Positions 52,302-62,689 of a stretch of DNA of 64,000 nucleotides are shown here, piece by piece. The notes under the pieces are model-generated. The model saw nothing but the letters and a program-made list of their open reading frames with translations, was not told where the DNA came from and did not search any database. Source of the DNA: Sporomusa sp. KB1. GTDB lineage: Bacteria > Bacillota > Negativicutes > Sporomusales > Sporomusaceae. Made by a program: the position numbers and the translations under genes. The stretch is from contig NZ_VLKC01000002.1 in NCBI RefSeq assembly GCF_007830295.1, positions 1,242,887-1,306,886 of the forward strand. The letters run 5' to 3'. Numbering within the stretch: the first letter of the stretch is position 1; each line of letters opens with the position of its first letter.

Positions 52302-53657
52302 ATGGGGGAAAGATTTGAGAACAACATAGCCGGCCGGCTGGACAGACTGCCGTTATGTTCAGTTCAGTGGAAACTATGGCTTGTGCACGAAATATGTTGG
52401 ATATTAGGGTCTGTTGGTCTGGGTACGGCAACTTTTGTATTGGCTTCCATAGGCAATGAATTTACTCTTACATCCACAACCAAGGGGCTTGTGGCTTCAT
52501 CCACCTACCTTGGTATGTTTTTTGGGGCTAGCCTTTCCGGATACCTAGGCGATAAATTCGGGCGAAAAAAAATGTTGGTGATATCTATATTTATTTGGAG
52601 CTTGGCCAGTTTGGGGTTGGCCTGGAGTCCCAATATCACTGCCTTCTGGGTTTTCCGGTTTTTTCTTGGCTTAGGAATGGGCGCTCAATTCCCCATGACG
52701 CAGTCCATGCTTTCCGAGCTGTTTCCTGCCAATAGCCGGGGACGGGCGATTTGTCTTATGGAGGGTGGTTTCCCGCTGGCCTGCATTTTAGCCGGTCTTA
52801 TTTCCTGGGTTGCTCTTATGTATGTCGACTGGCGGTATGTTTTCTTTATACAGGCGTTAGGCGGACTTTGTGTGTTTATGGTGATATACAAAATTCCGGA
52901 ATCAGCGCGCTGGCATGAATCTGTAGGTCAGCTTGACAAAGCAAAAGAAATAGTGGTGGCTATGGAAGCGCAAGTAATTAAAGTAACCGGAAAATCGCTG
53001 CCGGAAATTCCTGAACCGATTATTGACGAGAAGGACTATTCGAATAAATCGAAGCTTGCTCAATTGCTCGAACGTAACCAGATTAAAAAGACACTTACCC
53101 TTTGGACGCTTTGGTTCTGCGTATTGTTTGGCTTTTATGGCTTAAATACCTGGATTTCGGCCTTGCTGGTAAACGCGGGTTTCAGTGTTGTCAAGTCCAG
53201 CGGTTTTGTTCTATTAATGTATTTACCCGCCATACCGGGCTATTTGTGCGCAACGTACTTTGTTGAAATATACGGCCGCAAAAAAATGATTTTCTCGTAT
53301 TTGATACTTGCTGCGGTATTCTGTTATTTTTATGGTCAGTCGAAAACACTTACAGAACTATTTGTCTTTGGCTGCTGTATGCAATTCTTTATGTTTGGTA
53401 TGTGGTCGCTTATTTACACCTATGCGTCAGAAGTATTCCCGACAAGAATTCGTTCAACCGGCTGCGGTACGACTTCCTCCGCAGGCAGGATGGGCTCACT
53501 TATCGCCCCCACACTGTTTGGATTGCTGCTTCCTTATATAGGCAATGCCGGTTTGTTTAATCTTGGGGCCGCAATATTTTTCATTGGCGGCACAGTAACT
53601 CTTATTTTTGGAGTAGAGACAAAAGGAAAACGCTTAGAGGAAATCCGCAGCCTGTAA
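52302..53657 (+). CDS. MFS transporter, sugar/aromatic-acid porter type (copy 2, sigma-54-controlled)
   Basis: A 451-aa, 12-helix carrier closely related to MFS copy 1 (shared signatures DKFGRKKMLVIS and MYTYASEVFPTRIRSTGCGTTSS-type helix 10-11 region). Transcribed from a consensus sigma-54 promoter beside the PAS activator, so its substrate is probably also the inducer and methyl donor. GAGGAGGAG precedes the ATG. A terminator follows. Confidence 0.88.
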   Translation: MGERFENNIAGRLDRLPLCSVQWKLWLVHEICWILGSVGLGTATFVLASIGNEFTLTSTTKGLVASSTYLGMFFGASLSGYLGDKFGRKKMLVISIFIWSLASLGLAWSPNITAFWVFRFFLGLGMGAQFPMTQSMLSELFPANSRGRAICLMEGGFPLACILAGLISWVALMYVDWRYVFFIQALGGLCVFMVIYKIPESARWHESVGQLDKAKEIVVAMEAQVIKVTGKSLPEIPEPIIDEKDYSNKSKLAQLLERNQIKKTLTLWTLWFCVLFGFYGLNTWISALLVNAGFSVVKSSGFVLLMYLPAIPGYLCATYFVEIYGRKKMIFSYLILAAVFCYFYGQSKTLTELFVFGCCMQFFMFGMWSLIYTYASEVFPTRIRSTGCGTTSSAGRMGSLIAPTLFGLLLPYIGNAGLFNLGAAIFFIGGTVTLIFGVETKGKRLEEIRSL

Positions 53658-53682
53658 GTTTGTTGACGGAAACAATAAGGAG

Positions 53683-53733
53683 GGGCGTGTCGCTAAACGT
53701 TTTAAAAAAAACGCAATGCGACACGTCCTTTTT
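53683..53733 (+). terminator. Terminator of MFS copy 2
   Basis: An 11-bp stem (GGGCGTGTCGC with GCGACACGTCC, one wobble) around an A-rich loop, followed by TTTTT. Confidence 0.85.
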
Positions 53734-53849
53734 GCGTAAAGAAAAAGGAAAACTCGCTGGAAGAAAGAAAAAAAGGAAGCCCCAGACGATTTATAGGCAT
53801 AACAAAACAGAGGAAGCCCATTCCTCTAAAAAAACTCTGTATATAGTTA

Positions 53850-54650
53850 TCAGGCCGCTTTGGGAATATGCAAATAGGTTCCACAGCGACCACTTTGGAT
53901 TTTGTTGTGGAGTTTGTTTAGGTTATATCCCATACACAGCAGCAGGAATTCGGTCTGCACTTTAACTTTGGCCTCGCAACAGAAATCGCCGGAAGCCCAT
54001 GTCCTCTTTAAGGACTCCGAACGCTCCCTCTACCTGAATGGAGCGGTTCATGCGCAACAGGACACCTTCCTCGCTTTGAATGCGCTCCTGCATTTCTTGG
54101 CGCTGCCTGAGAAAGGCTTTGGATACATGCAGGTTCTTGCTCCGTTCTTCTTGCTTGCCCCCTTGATGCATTGCGCCTTATGCGGGCAGCCGGTGCACTC
54201 TGTGCAGGTGTATACCGTTGTCACGATTGCGTAACCGGCTTTAGAACGGGTCTTTTTCCCCATGTGACAGAGGTAGCTGTCGCTTTTGGCATCGTAGGGC
54301 ATGTTCTCCCGTCTGCCAATATCACTTTTGTATTTACGGGTTTTTCTCGTGTCGTAATTAGCCGGCTTGATAAACGCCGTTTGTCTATGTTCCTCGCACC
54401 AAGTGTAATTTTCCTCACTCTCGAACCCTGCGTCTGCTACAGGTTTGGTATACCCCAGTCCTTGCCATTCCTTTGGCACTGGTCGTTTCGATGTTGAATG
54501 TGCCCGAATAATTAGTAGGAGTAAAATCTGAAGTTAATGGTGAGCCGGATAGCTCATCACGACTCCGTAATGAATCAGCGAAATTATACCCGTTCCTTAT
54601 ATGTGGCGGATTATTTATTAACATGGCCTTATCAAATAATGTTCGCATTT
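53850..54650 (-). pseudogene. IS1182-family transposase pseudogene
   Basis: Fragments in several minus-strand frames align end to end with an IS1182-type DDE transposase: EWQGLGYTKPVADAGFESEENY, then the cysteine box YTCTECTGCPHKAQC, RIQSEEG...RSIQVEGAFGVLKEDMGFRRF, and TEFLLLCMGYNLNKLHNK at the end. At least three frameshifts separate the pieces; one near 53962 looks like a single inserted base. Dead element; no intact terminal repeats are recognised. Confidence 0.8.
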
Positions 54651-54749
54651 TTTGAAGGTTTGTTTGCTATACCCTTTTTTAGTACAAGATTTTTTTAGTT
54701 TAGGGCTTGACTTCAGTCAGTTAGCTGGTCTTTGTTAAAACAGTGTACA

Positions 54750-55019
54750 CGGTCTAACTCGCATAAGAAAGTTCTCACCTGCTACGTAGGGCAAGAGATC
54801 CGGGAATGGGTTCACCAAAATCGACTTACCCCAGAAGGCAAGATGTTGTATAAAAAAAGAAAAGAAACTATTGAGCAAAGCTTCGCGGATTCAAAACAAC
54901 TCCATGGGCTTCGCTACTGCCATTTCCGTGGTCGCGAGCAAGTACAAGAGCAATCACTCATGACAGCGACTTGCCAAAATAATAAGAAGATCGCTAACCA
55001 CCTGGCCAAGATGATCTAA
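54750..55019 (+). pseudogene. IS1182-like transposase C-terminal fragment
   Basis: About 89 codons in one frame, 5'-truncated: REWVHQNRLTPEGKMLYKKRKETIEQSFADSK, then RYCHFRGREQVQEQSLMTATCQN, the C-terminal end of an IS1182-type transposase. It is oriented opposite to the preceding pseudogene and is a different copy. A 12-bp perfect inverted repeat (55138-55163) lies 119 bases downstream. Between 55020 and 55280 nothing else is seen. Confidence 0.7.
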
Positions 55020-55280
55020 GATGGGAGCGATCTTCTTATTATTTCTTGATGATTTCTGAAACCAAGCGTCAACTAACACGTTCTAAACCTTTTATTGCGG
55101 TAAATTTATATTATTAAGTGGGTTTCTCGACACTCTGAAGTGTTTTCCCTCGGGAAAACACTTGATCAATGTATCAGATCACGTTTGATGTATTGTAATG
55201 GCTTGCACGTTTTTTGTATTTCTTTGAACTCTTCCGTTTTTGCCAACTGACTTATTCATAATATTCAGAGGCGTATACCC

Positions 55281-55508
55281 CTACTTTAAGTACTCTTGCG
55301 CGGGTTCTCTCGCCAGCGCACTCTGCTCGCCTGCCAAATCAATAAGAGAAAGTACTTTGCCCCGAAGACTTCTAAATTCCGTCCATATATTTGGTCCTAT
55401 TAGGCAGTTTAGTAGCGCCGTTATAGCGAATAACTTCTTTGACCTGCGATATCGGAAGTGCATATTCTTCCGCCACCAACTAAAAACAACTACTTGTTCA
55501 GATGCCAC
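55281..55508 (-). CDS. Doubtful small ORF, 75 aa
   Basis: GTG start behind GGGGGGATATC; basic N-terminus (WWRKNMHFRYRRSKK), a hydrophobic middle, and an acidic C-terminus. It starts 30 bases after the MCP stop on the same strand. No family is recognised, and it may be a chance frame or a relic within the IS-scarred interval. Confidence 0.25.
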   Translation of the reverse strand: MASEQVVVFSWWRKNMHFRYRRSKKLFAITALLNCLIGPNIWTEFRSLRGKVLSLIDLAGEQSALAREPAQEYLK

Positions 55509-55537
55509 GATATCCCCCCATCCTTTCCATACAAATA

Positions 55538-57511
55538 CTAAACCCGGAAATAGCCGACAGCTGTCTGCAGATCCTGGGCCAACTTTGCAAGACTCTGGCT
55601 AGATGAGGCAATTTCCTCCATGGAGGCCAGTTGTTCTTCCGCCGCTGCCGAAACCCCCTGAGCTTCACCCGTCGACTTTTTGCCGAGCTTGTCGATTTTT
55701 TCGACCGAACCCACAATTAGCTGGCTGCTGGCCGCCATTTGCTGCATAGCCGCCGAAGCCTCTTTAACCCGACCTGACACCTCAGTCACCAAGCCGACGA
55801 TTTCTCGAAAAGCAGCCCCAGCAGCGTTGACAACCTCGGCCCCTGTCTCGACTTCCCGCGTACCGTCGTTCATCGCTACGACCGCTCTATCGGTATCCCC
55901 CTGAATTTCTCCGATCAGCCCCGCGATCTTCTTGGCCGCCTCCTGAGACTGCTCAGCCAGCTTCCGCACTTCTTCGGCTACCACCGCGAAACCCCGGCCC
56001 TGTTCACCGGCTCGCGCGGCCTCAATAGCGGCGTTGAGGGCTAAGAGATTGGTCTGACCGGCTATGCCGGAGATAGTGGCAACAATCTGTCCAATTTCCT
56101 TGGACCGTTCGCCCAGCTTAGTTACCAGTGTGGCCAAGGTATGAACGGTATAACTAATCTGATTCATCTGGACGATCGCATTCTCCACCGCCTGACCGCC
56201 GTCTTTCGCCTTGGCAGCCGCTTGAGCCGATTGATCAGCCACCTGATTGGTGTTGGCTGCTACATGCTGGATACTAGCCGACATCTGCTCCACCACTGCC
56301 GAGGTTTCATTGGCAACCGCCAATTGCTCGTCGGCACCAGCGGCCACGGTGGTAATTGCAGTGGCGATTTGGTTAGCGGCCTGTGCCGACTGTTCCGAAC
56401 TGGCGGTCAGTTCCTCTGCTGAAGCCGCCACTTGCTCTGTAGCACCGAGGATTTGCTGGATGAGATTGCGCAGGTTTCGCGTCATCTGCTCAAAGCTCTG
56501 TCCCAACCGCCCGATCTCGTCGTTGGAGGTGATCTTCAGCTCGGTAAGTGATACATCACCGTCGGCGATGCGATTGGCCGCCACCTCCAGTTCCTTGAGC
56601 GGCTTGGCAATACGGCGCGCGAACCACACGACGACTAACGCCGTGATAATGAGTACGACCACTATGGTCACCAATGATATCATTGTCAAAGCTGACAGAA
56701 CATCCGTTATCTCTGCCACCGGCGCTGCCACTGCCAACGACCACCTGACACCCGATACTGGCGCAAAAGATAGCATTTTATCGACGCCATTCCATTCGTA
56801 GCTGACAAGGCCCGTATCGCCTTTCACCATATGCCCGTATGCTTCTTTGAGTGCAGGTGAAGAAGTGCTATCTTGCAAAGAATTGACCTTCATCACATTG
56901 TCTTTATTTGGATGAATAATAGTCAGTCCGTCCCCTTGCACTACGTACCCGTAACCCGTCTGACCCATCTTTACTGACATAACTTTTTGTGAGAGAGCTT
57001 CCATGTTGATGGCTCCGAATAGCACCCCAGTCACCTTGTCATTAACCTTGACCGGAACAGCTACCACCGTCACCAAATGTCCGGTGTCCTTTGACATCAG
57101 AGGATCGGAAATAAAGACTTCTCCTTTCACCGCCCTCTGGAAATATTCCCGGTCGGCTGCATTGTTTGCCGTTCCTAACGAGGTCACATACGCGCCACTC
57201 GGGTCAACGTAGCCGATGGTATCATACTGCTGATTCGCCTTGGCGACATTTACCATGAAGGGGATAATCTTCTCACGGTCACCGCTCTGAACCACCGCCG
57301 ACACTGACATAATCGCCATCTCGGCTTTGCGAGCTTCCAGCCAGTCGGCAACATCACCTGCGCCTGTTTTCGCCTGTACAGCCATGTCATGTCTAAGATT
57401 CTCGATAATAATTTCCTTAGCCTTCCAATAATTAAGCCCACCCAATACACTAAGCGCTACAAAAAAAATAATGAGAATACTAACCGTCAATTTGGTTTGA
57501 ATGCTTTTCAT
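55538..57511 (-). CDS. Methyl-accepting chemotaxis protein with dCache domain
   Basis: A 657-aa chemoreceptor: TM1 (about 10-30), a dCache_1-type extracellular sensor (about 35-275, with the [13 protein letters not shown] and [12 protein letters not shown] segments of amino/organic-acid receptors), TM2 (about 280-303), HAMP, and the conserved tip [35 protein letters not shown]. Start 57511 chosen (MKSIQ), behind AGGGAGAAAA. It is the second chemoreceptor bordering the methyl-transfer island. Its 5' leader contains a perfect 8-bp hairpin at 57552-57569. Confidence 0.94.
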   Translation of the reverse strand: MKSIQTKLTVSILIIFFVALSVLGGLNYWKAKEIIIENLRHDMAVQAKTGAGDVADWLEARKAEMAIMSVSAVVQSGDREKIIPFMVNVAKANQQYDTIGYVDPSGAYVTSLGTANNAADREYFQRAVKGEVFISDPLMSKDTGHLVTVVAVPVKVNDKVTGVLFGAINMEALSQKVMSVKMGQTGYGYVVQGDGLTIIHPNKDNVMKVNSLQDSTSSPALKEAYGHMVKGDTGLVSYEWNGVDKMLSFAPVSGVRWSLAVAAPVAEITDVLSALTMISLVTIVVVLIITALVVVWFARRIAKPLKELEVAANRIADGDVSLTELKITSNDEIGRLGQSFEQMTRNLRNLIQQILGATEQVAASAEELTASSEQSAQAANQIATAITTVAAGADEQLAVANETSAVVEQMSASIQHVAANTNQVADQSAQAAAKAKDGGQAVENAIVQMNQISYTVHTLATLVTKLGERSKEIGQIVATISGIAGQTNLLALNAAIEAARAGEQGRGFAVVAEEVRKLAEQSQEAAKKIAGLIGEIQGDTDRAVVAMNDGTREVETGAEVVNAAGAAFREIVGLVTEVSGRVKEASAAMQQMAASSQLIVGSVEKIDKLGKKSTGEAQGVSAAAEEQLASMEEIASSSQSLAKLAQDLQTAVGYFRV

Positions 57512-57910
57512 ATTTTTTCTCCCTATCATTTATAAACTTGTAAACAGAAACGTCAACGCAAGCGTTGACTGCCAATGTGCGTTCTTTTGGACGCTCCAAC
57601 TTGCGATCCGTTCTCTTGACAGTTCAAAGAATCTGACAAAAATCCCGGATGTTCGCTAGAAACACCCTACCATGATCGGGTCCAATTTATAATTTATGTC
57701 ATCGTCTCTACTGCAAAAAAAATGTGACATTTGCGATTGATATACCCTTTCGTTGGTCATGGCACCAAACATATATTTTTAAGTATTTATGCATTGTTTT
57801 TTATAAAATCCCTTTTTATAAAAGGCTTTATTAGCCTACTCTTTAACTTTGCTATGAATTTGCAAAACCATTTACGCTTTTTGCAGGACTGGTACATCTT
57901 ATGGAGATTA
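57512..57910. other. Leader region upstream of chemoreceptor gene
   Basis: No gene. On the minus strand two small hairpins are visible, GTCAACGC/GCGTTGAC (57552-57569) and a 7-bp stem at 57647-57667 (GGGTGTT/AACATCC with wobble). They may be regulatory; I do not recognise a riboswitch class. The plus-strand part beyond 57720 shows nothing. Confidence 0.35.
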
Positions 57911-57956
57911 ACTATTAAACACCCCGTAACATAGACGCTGCGGGGTGTTTAATAGT
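57911..57956. repeat. 16-bp inverted repeat
   Basis: ACTATTAAACACCCCG and its exact complement separated by 14 bases, with no U-run. It lies between the chemoreceptor leader and a small ORF; possibly a terminator of the minus-strand ORF at 58026. Confidence 0.6.
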
Positions 57957-58025
57957 ACAACAGGTACTATGCAAATTAACACGTTATAGAGACAACCGAA
58001 AAATCCATCTGCTGGAAAGTTTTAT

Positions 58026-58259
58026 TCACGCTGTAATATCGAGTAGACGCCTGTTAAGAAGTTTGGTTTTCTTTTTCAAATTTGTGACAGCCTGGGCTAA
58101 AGATTTCCGCTCGTTCCTAGTCGACATTATTGCCAAAAGCCGCTGTTCCTTATGAAGCTGTTTGTATCTATAACATCGTTCAACATAATTCTTAGAGTTT
58201 TTTATTGTGGGTATTTCATATTCGGATAGTAAATAAATCGCGCTTACAAAAGCAGACAT
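58026..58259 (-). CDS. Hypothetical basic protein, 77 aa
   Basis: A lysine/arginine-rich helical protein (KKKTKLLNRRLLDITA at the end); weak TTGAGA ribosome binding site. Not recognised, with no metal-binding motif. It is downstream of leuA on the same strand, and an inverted repeat follows its stop. Coding status is uncertain. Confidence 0.4.
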   Translation of the reverse strand: MSAFVSAIYLLSEYEIPTIKNSKNYVERCYRYKQLHKEQRLLAIMSTRNERKSLAQAVTNLKKKTKLLNRRLLDITA

Positions 58260-58368
58260 TTTCTCAATAGTCTGGGCAATTTTACGATGATTTCTTCCAG
58301 TGTTGCATATTGCCCAACAAATCTGTCATCGTCATTCCCATGATTTAATGTTCCACTGCTGCCTGAGC

Positions 58369-59886
58369 CTATTTGAGATAGCCACAAACGCCAATCATCT
58401 TGTTCATAGCATTCACGTAGGCCCGTGCACTAGCTTCAATTACATCAGTACTAATTCCTCGGCCGATAAAAATCTTATCATCATGTCCCAGCCAGACAGT
58501 CGCCTCACCCAAGGCATCTTCGCCAGAGGTAACCGCTTTTAATTGATAATCTTTCAGGCATACTGAGAATCCTACTGTTTTTTCAATAGCCTTAAATAAG
58601 GCATCCACGGGACCATCGCCGCAACTAGCTTCTTCCATCATTCCGGAATCGGTTTCAAGCCGTACGGAAGCAGTAGCAACCATTTGATTGCCGCTTACTA
58701 CCTGGTGGTAAAGCAGTCGGTAACACTCATCGGTCATTTGTTGCCTGTCGGCAACAAGCGCTTCAATATCACGATCATAGACCACCTTTTTGCGGTCAGC
58801 CAGTTCTTTAAACTCCTTGAATAGGACATTAATTTTCTCTTCAGGTAAATCATAGCCCAGTTGTTGGATACGTTCTTCAAAAGCATGTCGCCCAGAATGC
58901 TTCCCAAGTACGATAGCATTTCGGCTGCCCACCATTTCCGGATTCATAATTTCATAGGTTAAGGGATTGTTAAGAACTCCATGCTGATGAATCCCTGATT
59001 CGTGGGCGAAGGCGTTGTCGCCTACGACAGCTTTATTGGGCGGAACCGCTATGCCGCTGAGAGTGCTAACCTGGCGTGATGTCCGGTAAATCTGCCGAGT
59101 ATCTATCCGTGTAGTAGCACGATAATACTCTTTCCGAGTAGCCAGAGCCATTACCAATTCTTCCAGTGATGTATTACCTGCCCGTTCTCCAATTCCATTA
59201 ATGGTGCACTCCACTTGCCGTGCCCCGTTTTGCACGGCAGCGAGCGAATTAGCAACCGCCATACCCAAGTCGTTATGACAATGGGCGCTAACAATAGCCT
59301 TATCAATATTAGGCACGTTATCACAGATGTAGCGAATAAGAGCACCGAATTCAGACGGCGTTGAATACCCCACTGTATCAGGTATGTTAATTACTGTAGC
59401 ACCAGCAGTAATGGCTGCTGTATAAATTTTACATAAATAGTCCCAATCTGACCTAGATGCATCCTCCGCCGAAAACTCGACATCACTGATAAACTTTTTA
59501 GCATACCGAACAGCCGCTTCGGCTTGGGCTAGCACCTGCTCTCTCGTCAGTTTTAACTTATATTCCAAGTGGATATCACTAGTTGCAATAAAAGTATGAA
59601 TACACGGGTTCTCTGCCTTACGCAAGGCTTCTTTGGCGGCATCAATATCCTGAGTATTAGCCCGGGCTAGCGCCGCTATAGATACGCCTTTTACTTGCGC
59701 CGCAATCTCACTGACCGCAGCGAAGTCACCTGGAGAAGCACTAGGGAACCCAGCTTCGATGATATCAACCCGCAGTTTAGCCAGTACCTGGGCAATTTCC
59801 AACTTTTCCCTAGCTCCCAGGCAAACTCCCGGGGTTTGTTCCCCATCCCTAAGTGTTGTGTCAAAAATTTTTATACCGGTTTCCAT
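58369..59886 (-). CDS. leuA: 2-isopropylmalate synthase
   Basis: First committed enzyme of leucine synthesis, condensing acetyl-CoA with 2-ketoisovalerate. The 505-aa protein has the catalytic barrel ([13 protein letters not shown] at residues 8-20; metal-binding [12 protein letters not shown]), the [11 protein letters not shown] linker motif, and a C-terminal regulatory domain (about 390-505) for leucine feedback. Full length, unlike the split NifV. AGGAAGAGG precedes the ATG. An ilvC remnant lies just upstream, indicating a former ilvC-leuA branched-chain operon. Confidence 0.95.
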   Translation of the reverse strand: METGIKIFDTTLRDGEQTPGVCLGAREKLEIAQVLAKLRVDIIEAGFPSASPGDFAAVSEIAAQVKGVSIAALARANTQDIDAAKEALRKAENPCIHTFIATSDIHLEYKLKLTREQVLAQAEAAVRYAKKFISDVEFSAEDASRSDWDYLCKIYTAAITAGATVINIPDTVGYSTPSEFGALIRYICDNVPNIDKAIVSAHCHNDLGMAVANSLAAVQNGARQVECTINGIGERAGNTSLEELVMALATRKEYYRATTRIDTRQIYRTSRQVSTLSGIAVPPNKAVVGDNAFAHESGIHQHGVLNNPLTYEIMNPEMVGSRNAIVLGKHSGRHAFEERIQQLGYDLPEEKINVLFKEFKELADRKKVVYDRDIEALVADRQQMTDECYRLLYHQVVSGNQMVATASVRLETDSGMMEEASCGDGPVDALFKAIEKTVGFSVCLKDYQLKAVTSGEDALGEATVWLGHDDKIFIGRGISTDVIEASARAYVNAMNKMIGVCGYLK

Positions 59887-59910
59887 GCCTCTTCCTCCAT
59901 TTGCTCTTTA

Positions 59911-60116
59911 CTATTTCAGTCTGGACAGCATCGAACACAATTCTTTTCCCGCTATCTCAATTTGATGATTCGCTTTTTCACCCGCATACCAGAGCAATTG
60001 GGGCGTCTCATCTCCTTTTCGGCAATCAACTTCTTGGCAAAGGTACTGTCCTGCACTTCACCTAGAATCTATTTCATGTCCTTGAGGGTAGCCTCTATAA
60101 GCAAAATCAACTTCCC
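59911..60116 (-). pseudogene. ilvC: Ketol-acid reductoisomerase (ilvC) C-terminal remnant
   Basis: A minus-strand fragment reads EATLKDMK, an in-frame TAG, then ILGEVQDSTFAKKLIAEKE. After a frameshift it continues with WYAGEKANHQIEIAGKELCSMLSRLK and a stop at 59911. This is the C-terminal end of IlvC (MKxILxEIQDGTFAKEW, then HxIExVGKELRxMM). The rest of the gene is replaced by the unrelated enolase-superfamily gene that ends at 60118. Not functional; position upstream of leuA is the classical ilvC-leuA order. Confidence 0.75.
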
Positions 60117-60117
60117 T

Positions 60118-61218
60118 CTATCCGATTTTTATCGCATACTTGTGCACTTTTTCCCAATCAAGCTCAACTCCCATGCCTGGTCCTTCGGGGAGTTGCATAA
60201 ATCCATTCTTAATGACAAGAGGTTTTTGTAACAGACTGTCGCCCATATTATCCACATAGTACGATACCTCACAAGGCAAACTGACTTGCTTATGTGCGCA
60301 CGCAAACTGAATGCATGCCGCATTCCCGTAATCAGTTTCGGCTTGTAAGCTGACTTGAATGGGCATATTGGCTACTTCCGCCAGATGGACAATCTTTGTG
60401 GATAGCGTAAAACCTGTCCTTGGAATCTTAATACCGATTTGTTTCAGTGCTCCTAACTGAATCTGGTGATAAACGTCAACAACTGTAAACGTACTTTCAT
60501 CACTCAATATAGGGGTGTTTACCCGATTGGCCAAATCTTTTCTACCTTCATTATCCCAACTAATCAAAGGCTCCTCCAGACTTGCCAATACCCCTTCCAG
60601 TGCTTTCATAACCCGCAGCGCATCTTGGCGGCTATATGCCATGTTGGCATCAATATAGAGTCTGACATCATCAGGCGAATTCTCTCGCATCAATTTGAGC
60701 ACCTTAATATCATTATCTGGATGCGGTCCGCCTTTGACCTTGAAGGTTCGATATCCTTCTGCAATTTTCTGTTTCAGTTCATCTAGCATTTCTTCATTTG
60801 TGCCAAACCCAATCTGCCAGGAAATCGGAATTTGCGTCCTGTAAGGACCACCCATTAATTTGTGGACAGGAATATTGAGCAATCTGGCGTTCAAATCATA
60901 CAACGCCACATCGATAGCACCTTTTGCTGCTGGATTCCAAACAACCTGGTCTAATTTTTCCCATATTTTTTGCAGAGCAAAAGAATCTTCACCAATAATT
61001 AGAGGGGCCAGATACTTGGTTAACGCATAATACATGCCTTCTTGCGTTTCCCCATAAATCATCGGACGGGGTACAGCTTCTGCAACACCATAAGTACCGT
61101 CTTCTGCTTCAATCTTTACAATGAGATGCTCTGCCGCCGGCAATGAGCCAGCAGCCCAGAATACCTCTCGTTTATTGACAATCTTAAAAGGAATAACTTC
61201 AATTTTTTTTATTATCAT
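60118..61218 (-). CDS. Enolase-superfamily enzyme, muconate lactonizing/racemase subgroup
   Basis: A 366-aa cytoplasmic enzyme with the MLE-subgroup acid/base motif K-x-K in FKVKGG (about residue 165), metal ligands D in YIDANMAY, E in LEEPLI and D in LSDEST, and the second Lys in GIKIPRTGF. It could be a racemase, epimerase or cycloisomerase; the specificity loop does not let me choose. Start 61218 (MIIKK) chosen, with AGGGG 8 bases upstream. It is followed upstream by an MFS carrier, suggesting catabolism of a transported acid. Its 3' end abuts an ilvC relic, so the gene probably arrived by insertion. Confidence 0.88.
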   Translation of the reverse strand: MIIKKIEVIPFKIVNKREVFWAAGSLPAAEHLIVKIEAEDGTYGVAEAVPRPMIYGETQEGMYYALTKYLAPLIIGEDSFALQKIWEKLDQVVWNPAAKGAIDVALYDLNARLLNIPVHKLMGGPYRTQIPISWQIGFGTNEEMLDELKQKIAEGYRTFKVKGGPHPDNDIKVLKLMRENSPDDVRLYIDANMAYSRQDALRVMKALEGVLASLEEPLISWDNEGRKDLANRVNTPILSDESTFTVVDVYHQIQLGALKQIGIKIPRTGFTLSTKIVHLAEVANMPIQVSLQAETDYGNAACIQFACAHKQVSLPCEVSYYVDNMGDSLLQKPLVIKNGFMQLPEGPGMGVELDWEKVHKYAIKIG

Positions 61219-61323
61219 GATTAACACCCCTTATTTTTTTATTCCAAACTCAAAAATTATAGTTCCTGTCATATATTACTATGAATCCGTATCCTCTAAT
61301 TCATTTGTCTTTTCCTCCCTTTG

Positions 61324-62613
61324 TCACTGCCCGATAGTCGGGCTTGTTATTATATCTTCTAGGCGTTTCTGTGCTGTTTCAGGTCCTGTAAAGATGGTTG
61401 GTACCATCAGCCAACCGATACACACAGCGACAAGTACGCCAGCAGAAACCGAGTATTTTTGCGCAATAACCCCTAATATAAATGGTGCTAACATTGATGT
61501 TCCTTTGCCCACAGCCACAGCAAGTCCAAGACCCAAAGACCTTACATGCGACGGAAATATCTCACTGCTGTAGCTAATCAACACAGTATGAGCACCCATG
61601 CCACAGCCAATCAATGCTGCAATAACATAAATCGCAGATAAAGGCACTCCGGGAATAGTTTTCAAATAGTTTATGAAGCTCACACAGATCAAGCTAGACG
61701 TTACAAATATTGTTAATGTTGGCTTTCTGCCAATTTTATCGGAAAGCGGCCCTGCAACTACATAGCCGATAGTGGCAATACCCCACATGAACATCGTTAT
61801 GTACGAAGTTGTCAATTTGTCAATGTTGAAATCTAACATTAGTACACTTGGAAACCATAGCACGAGGCCCCATGAGTAAAATCCGCCAAAAATATGGAGC
61901 AAAGTCCCAATGATTGTGAACTTACGGTATTCTGGCTTGAACAGTTCCCTGAAGCTTACATTGGCTTTATTGCGGTCCAGTTTTGCTTCTTCTCGCCCTT
62001 TCAGCCACCGCTCACTTTCTTTCAGTGTCATAAGCACCCAAAAACACATTCCAGCGGGAATCAGCAGTATAAAGTAACAACCTCGCCACCCTAGATTCAA
62101 CCCTACAAATCCCGCAAAAATTGCTGCTGCAAGAAAGTAACCGACGGGGTAGCCAGACTGCATAAGCCCCATGGCAAACCCGCGTTTTTTGGCTGGAACT
62201 ACCTCAGACAAGTACGCAGCTCCAATTGGCCACTCACCGCCAGTCCCGCTTCCAGTGAAAAACCTTGCCAGTGCCAAATGATAAAAATTTTGAGCAATCC
62301 CTGTAAAACCAGAAAAAATTGAATATAGACCTATGCATCCGGCCATACCCCACCGTCTTCCTTTACGGTCTGCTAAATAAGGTAGAATAATCGACCCAAT
62401 AACTGCGCCTCCAAGAAAGATGGATCCAACCATACCCATTTGCCACAGTGAAAGTCCAAATTCTTCGCGTATTATAGGCAAAGTTAATGCATAAATAGTC
62501 CCGTCAGCAGCATCAAAAACCCACGCAAAAAATACAAACCATAGTACTTTCCATGAATAAGGAGTCATTTCCAGGCTTTCTTGCGCCACAATTTTTTGAT
62601 TCTCTTCCTGCAT
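61324..62613 (-). CDS. MFS transporter (AAHS/metabolite:H+ symporter type)
   Basis: A 429-aa, 12-helix carrier. MFS motifs LADRKGRRWGMA (loop 2-3) and LSDKIGRKPTLTI (loop 8-9) and the FAWVFDAADGTIYALTLP helix-1 region (D in helix 1) match aromatic-acid or sialate-type symporters. Start 62613 (MQEEN) has GGAGTGAG upstream. It is upstream of the enolase-superfamily gene by about 105 bases on the same strand and probably supplies its substrate. Confidence 0.88.
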   Translation of the reverse strand: MQEENQKIVAQESLEMTPYSWKVLWFVFFAWVFDAADGTIYALTLPIIREEFGLSLWQMGMVGSIFLGGAVIGSIILPYLADRKGRRWGMAGCIGLYSIFSGFTGIAQNFYHLALARFFTGSGTGGEWPIGAAYLSEVVPAKKRGFAMGLMQSGYPVGYFLAAAIFAGFVGLNLGWRGCYFILLIPAGMCFWVLMTLKESERWLKGREEAKLDRNKANVSFRELFKPEYRKFTIIGTLLHIFGGFYSWGLVLWFPSVLMLDFNIDKLTTSYITMFMWGIATIGYVVAGPLSDKIGRKPTLTIFVTSSLICVSFINYLKTIPGVPLSAIYVIAALIGCGMGAHTVLISYSSEIFPSHVRSLGLGLAVAVGKGTSMLAPFILGVIAQKYSVSAGVLVAVCIGWLMVPTIFTGPETAQKRLEDIITSPTIGQ

Positions 62614-62689
62614 CAACCTACTCACTCCTTTTATTTCTAGATTTATTCTGTTCACATTGACCGTATAAGCCTCTCCTGTCTACAATGCA

